33,606 bases of DNA, taken from a virus. A model generated the notes under the pieces. It ran no database searches. It saw only the letters and a list, made by a program, of their open reading frames with translations, and was not told the origin of the DNA. This document shows positions 29,111 to 33,606 of the stretch, piece by piece. The stretch covers positions 1-33,606 of the IMG/VR virus record IMGVR_UViG_3300046787_000219. One strand, 5' to 3'. The position numbers were made by a program, and so were the translations under genes. Position 1 is the stretch's first letter; the number at the start of each line of letters is the position of its first letter.

Positions 29111-30500
29111 TAGCCCCTGCCACGTCTACCACTGCCTGATTCTGGGCTGCAGCCTGAGCCGCTTGAGCAAGGTTGCCGACTAGGGCGTTTGCTTTCGCAC
29201 GGCGTTGCTCGTCACGAAGTTGCACCTTCTCAGTGTCGCTTAGACCAATACGGTTCAAAACAATCTCGCTGTCGGCTGGGAATACTCCTGCCGAAATCAT
29301 CTTGACTGCCTCGTCTGCACTGGCTGCACGAGTAGGTGTTGAAGCGTCTCGCCAAATCGGGCGTACGTTTGCAAACTCAGCAGGAAGGTTCTCAGCCGTG
29401 TAACCGTCACGAAGCATGACCGCTAACTTAGCCACCTCAGTCCATGTACGTCCAAACTGCTTCTGACGGCGTTCAGCACGCTTCACAAGACGGGCTTCCA
29501 TCTGGCGAATTGCGTCTGCCGATGCAGGGTTATCAGTTTGCATACCGAAGTAACTTGCAGGCAGAGCAGTTTCCGCTGCAGCCAACTGAGCGTAGGCACG
29601 AATTTGGTCAAAGTACGGCCGAACATCGTTAGCCTGAAACTGTCCAACCTGAGGCATGACGTTCTCAACCTCGTTGTACGGGATTGCGAGCATACGTCCT
29701 TGAATAACTGACCATGGGTTCAATGCGTTGCCGTCTGCGTCAGTGAAAGTGCTCTCGTCTGCACCTAGTGCGTACCGTTGAGGAGCACTATAGAACTCAC
29801 GAGCCACCTCAGCACCCAGAAGGGTTCTCATAGCCGAATCAGTAATGCTTCGAAGGGCTGGAGTAATCTCTGAACGCCCGTGAGGGTCGCTTGAGCGAGG
29901 GTTGTTGATTAGCGGCACAACCATTACACGTCCAAGATTGTGAATTGAACGGTCAATTTCGTACCATGCACCGTTTGAGAACTCAGCCATGATGGTCTGG
30001 TCTGGCAAATAAAGACTGGCACTGCGAGGGTTACCGTTGTCGTCTGAATCAAGCAATAGGGCACTTGAAAGACGGCGGCTTCTCATGTCGTACTCAGCCG
30101 TCATACGCTTCGGGCTTTCAATGGTAATCAGAGGGTCTGCTTCACCTGCATAGCCCTTACCGACTGCCACGAATCCAGTTGCGAATACCAGAGCGTCTCG
30201 GTGTCCAAGACCGCTTTCAAGGTCAAGGTTATTGGCACGGTAAATGTCGTTTAGTCCAAAACTGTCGCCACCGTAATAGCCCTCAAAGTCAAGACGTTCC
30301 TCAAGTACGTCTACGGCTGTACCTGACCACCCAACGACTGCCTCCACGGTAGTCAATTGAGGTGGAATTGAAATTCGTAAATCCTTGAGGCGGTTCTTAC
30401 CCTCGTAGTAGTTCTCAAGTAGTTCGTTCTTGAAATTGTGGTGCTTGAGTTTCTTTGCGAGGTGCTCAATCAGAGCCAGTTCATCGGCGGTTAGGCTCAT
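29097..30500 (-). CDS. Portal protein (SPP1 gp6-like), 467 aa
   Basis: Helical N-terminus (LIEHLAKKLKHHNFKNELLENYYEGKNRL), the wing with VVGWSGTAVDVLEERLDFEGYY, and the stem/clip region (SITDSAMRTLLGAEVAREFYSAPQRYALG; AAAETALPASYFGMQTDNPASADAIRQMEARLVKRAERRQKQFG), all usual for gp6-like portals. It forms the dodecameric channel. Overlaps the large terminase gene by four bases. Confidence 0.92.
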   Translation of the reverse strand: MSLTADELALIEHLAKKLKHHNFKNELLENYYEGKNRLKDLRISIPPQLTTVEAVVGWSGTAVDVLEERLDFEGYYGGDSFGLNDIYRANNLDLESGLGHRDALVFATGFVAVGKGYAGEADPLITIESPKRMTAEYDMRSRRLSSALLLDSDDNGNPRSASLYLPDQTIMAEFSNGAWYEIDRSIHNLGRVMVVPLINNPRSSDPHGRSEITPALRSITDSAMRTLLGAEVAREFYSAPQRYALGADESTFTDADGNALNPWSVIQGRMLAIPYNEVENVMPQVGQFQANDVRPYFDQIRAYAQLAAAETALPASYFGMQTDNPASADAIRQMEARLVKRAERRQKQFGRTWTEVAKLAVMLRDGYTAENLPAEFANVRPIWRDASTPTRAASADEAVKMISAGVFPADSEIVLNRIGLSDTEKVQLRDEQRRAKANALVGNLAQAAQAAAQNQAVVDVAGANGSA

Positions 30501-32023
30501 AAGATGGTTGCCCTTCGGTTCGTTGTCTTTCGGTCTTTTACTGCGTGTCTTGCACCGTTAGCCAGTACTGCACACGCTAAGAGGTCAATTTTTCGGGGCG
30601 AAGCCTTTTTCTCTTTCTTGAAAGAGCCCGCTTCGGTTGCAACTGCATTCAGGACGTGGCGTTCAAGACGCTTATCTCCGTTATGCCCGATTTCCTTTGC
30701 AACTAAGTCTGCTAGAAATTGTTGAGCCATCGGTGCAACACGCTGGTTCGTAGGCGGAATACGCTCAACACGATTTCTCCAACGCTTTGACCACTCAAGC
30801 ACGTCTGGTTCATAAAAAGACGGGTCAGCCCACAACATTTTGACGTCATACTGTTCGAACAAACGTTCGATTTCAGCGTTCACGTCAGCACGGTCTACTG
30901 TCCAGTCGGGGTTCGTAGAATCGGGCTCCCAGACGGCGTGCACTGCGATAGTTCCAGTTTCAACGTCTTGAATAACGATACCAGTTGCGTCACCAGAGAC
31001 AGAACCGTCAAATCCTGCCGTAATGGTTGCACCCTTTGGAATAGTTGCCTCACGGTGTGCCTCAGCCCAGAAATGAGGGCTAATGAAGTCCTCACCTGCT
31101 AGGCGTACCCACTGATTTAGTCGGTATCGCTGGAAGCCTGCGAAGCCTGCACTACCTGCAGCGTTGATTGCTGCAACGAAGTCGTCATAGTCCAAAAGAC
31201 CTTCGGCTAGGTTCGGGTTTGCAGCCTTCCAGATTTCAGGGTCAGTAGGGTCACTTTCGTTACCTGCTTCCCACCACCAGAAGCCAAATTGAGGGTCAAG
31301 TTCTCCACCTGTCTCAACTACACGCTTCCCGTGTTCGTACAGACGACCCAAAAGAGTGTCCGTGTTTCCACCTGCAGTCGTGATTGCAACTACTAGCGAT
31401 TCGGGGCGGTCGGCCGAACCAGTGGTAAGTGCGTCCCAGAGTTCGTCACCTCGGTGATTGCTCGGAGAACTCGGCCACCCGTGCAACTCGTCAGCAACAA
31501 CCAATGATGGTCCTAGACCGTGAGCCCTCATAGCGTCTGCCGAAATCGCCCTGTAAATACCACCGTTGATGGGATTTTCAAGAACGTCTCGGTACACCTT
31601 GATGAACCGACTTAGTTCTGGGTTGTTGATAACTTGCTGTCGTGCTTCACCGAAAACGATACGTGCCTGAGCACGGTCTCCTGCAGCCGAATAGACCTGT
31701 GCACCCTGTGGACCATGTACGAGGTGCTCCAGAGCAATTGCTGTTCCTAGAAGCGACTTCCCGTTCTTACGTGGTAGCCCGATAAGTGCACGCCTGTAAC
31801 GGAGCAAGCCCGTCTCAGGATTAGTTTCAAGTAGACGGTCAATGAGCCATTTTTGCCAGTTAGTAAACTCCAACGGCTCTCCTGCTTTGAATCCTCGTGA
31901 GGCTCGGAGGAGGAGAGAGGCGAAGTCTGTGACGTCATCACCCCTAGACGAGTTGTTCAGCGAAGGCACTGAGAATGCAGGCTGCCACGCCTCGTCTGGG
32001 TCTGGTAGGCGGTTGATAGTCAC
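30497..32023 (-). CDS. terL: Terminase large subunit, 508 aa
   Basis: ATPase domain with Walker A P-R-K-N-G-K-S (84-90), Walker B V-V-A-D-E (175-179, with D178, E179) and TTAGGN coupling motif (215-220). The nuclease domain has D339 (A-G-F-D-G-S), D400 (L-W-A-D-P-S) and D480 (K-I-D-L-L-A), the RNase-H-like acidic triad. It packages DNA into the head and cuts it. Length is typical of the family. Confidence 0.95.
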   Translation of the reverse strand: MTINRLPDPDEAWQPAFSVPSLNNSSRGDDVTDFASLLLRASRGFKAGEPLEFTNWQKWLIDRLLETNPETGLLRYRRALIGLPRKNGKSLLGTAIALEHLVHGPQGAQVYSAAGDRAQARIVFGEARQQVINNPELSRFIKVYRDVLENPINGGIYRAISADAMRAHGLGPSLVVADELHGWPSSPSNHRGDELWDALTTGSADRPESLVVAITTAGGNTDTLLGRLYEHGKRVVETGGELDPQFGFWWWEAGNESDPTDPEIWKAANPNLAEGLLDYDDFVAAINAAGSAGFAGFQRYRLNQWVRLAGEDFISPHFWAEAHREATIPKGATITAGFDGSVSGDATGIVIQDVETGTIAVHAVWEPDSTNPDWTVDRADVNAEIERLFEQYDVKMLWADPSFYEPDVLEWSKRWRNRVERIPPTNQRVAPMAQQFLADLVAKEIGHNGDKRLERHVLNAVATEAGSFKKEKKASPRKIDLLACAVLANGARHAVKDRKTTNRRATIL

Positions 32024-32499
32024 TAGCCGTCTTGGTCGGTCAGTTTTGCAGTTTTAGAACGGCTATAGGTCTCTGGCACTGTTCGTTCAAGCCACCATGC
32101 GGCTGCCTGCCATGAACCGTTCTTTGCTGCCGTCTGGATAAAGGCTACGTTTCGCACGATTGCCTCTGCTCGTGCCTGACGTAACTCCTCCCAGAACTCT
32201 AGGAAACTCTCATGCTCAGGAACTGGTTGCAGTCCTGTAGCAACACGCTCGGCCTCAATTTTGCCGAGTTCAAGCCACCGATAAACGGTAGGCAGTGATT
32301 GACCTGCGAAGTGAGCGGCAGTTTCAATGTCGTTGCCACTTCTCAGAGCCGATTTCATCTTTTCAATGGCTTCAAGTGCAGGGTGAACCTCAGGAAGCGT
32401 TATAACGCCCTCAGACGGCTCTAACCCCTCTTGGGGCATAGTTGCCTCGGTAAGTTCTGTTTGCGGCTCTACGGGCGGCTCAACGGGTGTGTTTTCCAT
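32023..32499 (-). CDS. Helix-turn-helix terminase small-subunit-like protein, 158 aa
   Basis: Acidic, Pro-rich first 38 residues, then EAIEKMKSALRSGNDIETAAHFAGQSLPTVYRWLELG, a helix-turn-helix typical of many small terminases, and a C-terminal AAAWWLERTVPETYSR, which is usual in that class. It overlaps both neighbours by one base. It is the nearer of two candidates to the large subunit; it may be the DNA-recognition part or a regulatory partner. Confidence 0.65.
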   Translation of the reverse strand: MENTPVEPPVEPQTELTEATMPQEGLEPSEGVITLPEVHPALEAIEKMKSALRSGNDIETAAHFAGQSLPTVYRWLELGKIEAERVATGLQPVPEHESFLEFWEELRQARAEAIVRNVAFIQTAAKNGSWQAAAWWLERTVPETYSRSKTAKLTDQDG

Positions 32500-33011
32500 T
32501 ATTGAGCCCCCCTCATGCGTTCACGTCTGCGACGCTCAAGTTCGTCCATAGCGTCTGACTGTCGAACCTCAGCAAGTCCAAGACGAGCACGGTCTGCAGG
32601 CGAGAAACCGAGTGCAGCGAGCCATGCAGTGCTCTGGGTTCGAATGTCCTTCAACTGGACTACGAGTGGGTGGCTCACGTATGAGCCGTTCGGGAGTTTG
32701 TAGAAGCGTGGCACTTCACCGATTGCGATTGCTCTGCGAATGTCCTCAGCCTCGTCATGCGACTGGCATAGCAGGGTCACGATGTGATAGTCGGCGTCTG
32801 GTGAAAGGTGTCGGCCTGCCTTCCAGACTTGCTGCCAGAGCAGTTGTCCGTCAATGCCGAGCACGGGTGCGGCTGGAATGCCCTCTGCGGCTGGTAGTCC
32901 CTGATTAGGCATCGGGGCAATAGGTAACGGGCGTTTACTAGGATTTCCTAGAGCACGCTTCACCTCTACGGGCTTGGGTGGGCGACCAGTAGGTCTGCCT
33001 GTCGTAGCCAT
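32499..33011 (-). CDS. terS: Terminase small subunit, P27 family, 170 aa
   Basis: Starts GRPTGRPPKPVEVKRALGNPSKRPLP and has the P27-type core (LWQQVWKAGRHLSPDADYHIVTLLCQSHDEAEDIRRAI) and end STAWLAALGFSPADRARLGLAEV. It would recognise the packaging site. It is the first gene after the nuclease and the 200-base noncoding region that may hold that site. Confidence 0.78.
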   Translation of the reverse strand: MATTGRPTGRPPKPVEVKRALGNPSKRPLPIAPMPNQGLPAAEGIPAAPVLGIDGQLLWQQVWKAGRHLSPDADYHIVTLLCQSHDEAEDIRRAIAIGEVPRFYKLPNGSYVSHPLVVQLKDIRTQSTAWLAALGFSPADRARLGLAEVRQSDAMDELERRRRERMRGAQ

Positions 33012-33211
33012 GCGGCTCTCCTGTCTTTGAACTATGCAGTTCGGGGCTTTTAGGGGCTAGACCATTACGGGCTACCCCCCCTAGAGTTTTGCGTCTGTGT
33101 ACACGGGCTACCCACGCCGTGCCGCCTCTGGGGGCGAGGGGAGGGGGTGTACCCCCGTGACGTGTGTTGATGTAAGTCTACTGTGTTGATGGCTCTGTAA
33201 GGCGTATGAGG
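33012..33211. other. Noncoding region, possible packaging site
   Basis: About 200 bases without a gene. It contains CGGGCTACCC twice (33068 and 33102 regions), the near-palindrome GGGGGTGTACCCCC (33143-33156), G-rich runs and TGTGTTGATG twice 19 bases apart (33163-33192). It lies between an HNH gene and the small terminase, the normal place for cos or pac. A promoter for the late genes might also be here, but none is clear. Confidence 0.35.
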
Positions 33212-33559
33212 CTAAAGACGGCGTTTCGTGCGGTTGCCCTTCTTTGCTTCATGCCCTTCTTTTGAACTCTTGTATCGGTGGCAGTGTGGAGCAACGTGGT
33301 CATGTACCGCTTTGAGGTTGCCTAGTGAGTGGTCGTCACCTGCAACTACGTGGTCAATGGTGTCTGCACCTTCCCCGTTGCATAGGTAGCAAATCCCTTT
33401 GTCTCGCTTGAGGACTACGAGCCTTCGTGTGTTCCAGTCTTGTGGCAGTCGTTGCTTCCTCGTTGAGCCGACCCATGGTCTTTGATGTTCTTTGCATCTG
33501 CCGTATTTGGTTGCGTACCCGTTGCAGTCAGGTTCTAGACAGGGAGTAGGGGCGAGCAT
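33212..33559 (-). CDS. HNH endonuclease, terminase-associated, 115 aa
   Basis: N-terminal zinc knuckle (C7, C12, C22, H25), then HNH: C57-Y-L-C60, I-D-H70-V-V, N81 (L-G-N-L) and P-H-C-H-R (91-95) with late H103. HNH proteins next to the terminase assist cos cleavage in several phages. No good ribosome site precedes the ATG, so the start is uncertain. It is the first gene if the genome starts at the window's right end. Confidence 0.82.
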   Translation of the reverse strand: MLAPTPCLEPDCNGYATKYGRCKEHQRPWVGSTRKQRLPQDWNTRRLVVLKRDKGICYLCNGEGADTIDHVVAGDDHSLGNLKAVHDHVAPHCHRYKSSKEGHEAKKGNRTKRRL

Positions 33560-33606
33560 AGGGGGAGGGGTTCGCTGTCTGTGTCTATTCAGTGAGGGGG
33601 TAGGGG

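Noticed and set aside
6733-32974. CTCTACGGG repeated at 6733, 15651, 26717 (reverse), 32467 and 32966
   Set aside because: Three copies lie in coding sequence as Pro-Val-Glu codons in unrelated proteins; no common position relative to genes.
1-33606. tRNA genes, CRISPR arrays, integrase, repressor
   Set aside because: No cloverleaf with proper anticodon and T-loop, no spaced repeats, no recombinase motifs and no clear repressor gene were seen.

Overview
The window looks like most or all of the genome of a tailed phage (siphovirus) of an actinobacterium. Evidence for the host group: a WhiB-type four-cysteine regulator, the gene set and order familiar from actinobacteriophages (P27-type small terminase, SPP1-like portal, MuF-like protein, HK97-fold capsid, Gp37-like tail protein, M23 endolysin), and several GTG/TTG starts. 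Base composition is near half G+C by eye, so a mid-GC actinobacterium (for example a freshwater Microbacteriaceae relative) fits better than a high-GC soil host; that last step is inference.

Layout. Almost everything is on the minus strand, so the window is the reverse complement of the usual drawing. Reading leftwards from the right end: HNH endonuclease, two consecutive small-terminase-like genes, large terminase, portal, MuF-like protein, scaffold and major capsid protein (33559-26881); head-tail connectors, tail terminator and tail tube (26629-24628); tail assembly chaperones joined by a -1 frameshift, tape measure, distal tail protein, a Gp37-like tail protein with a C-terminal S74 chaperone, and two further tail/fibre proteins (24536-16008); then a lysis group with a one-TM protein, a LysM-like protein, an M23 endolysin, a 24-codon ORF and a holin candidate (16011-14386). 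Three plus-strand genes (13334-14330) converge on the lysis group at a bidirectional terminator.

The left part (13156-1) holds short early genes, a metallophosphoesterase, a phage sigma-like factor, a plus-strand WhiB gene, and a replication/recombination module: YqaJ exonuclease, a Rad52/ERF-like annealing candidate, HNH nuclease, winged-helix replication protein with two Cys-rich repeats, SSB, a small membrane protein and RusA. It is followed by a tightly overlapped cassette: ParB-like protein, NrdH redoxin, PAPS-reductase-like (IbrA-like) ATP pyrophosphatase, second ParB-like (IbrB-like) protein and GNAT acetyltransferase.

Most notable signals: (1) the ParB/NrdH/IbrA/IbrB/GNAT cassette, a candidate sulfur- or acyl-based nucleic-acid modification or counter-defence module; (2) an extreme skew in short palindromes, with GATC, AGCT and GCGC not found at all, CCGG twice and CGCG once, while CTGCAG and CGGCCG are strongly over-represented; (3) four early promoters sharing one exact architecture (TTGC[AG][TC]TC, 18 nt, TATCTT/A), each with a hairpin starting 4-5 nt after the -10, plausibly read by the phage's own sigma-like protein; (4) a leaderless-looking gene and two short genes under 60 codons that fill gaps between neighbours. 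No tRNA, CRISPR array, integrase or repressor was recognised, which suggests a lytic phage.
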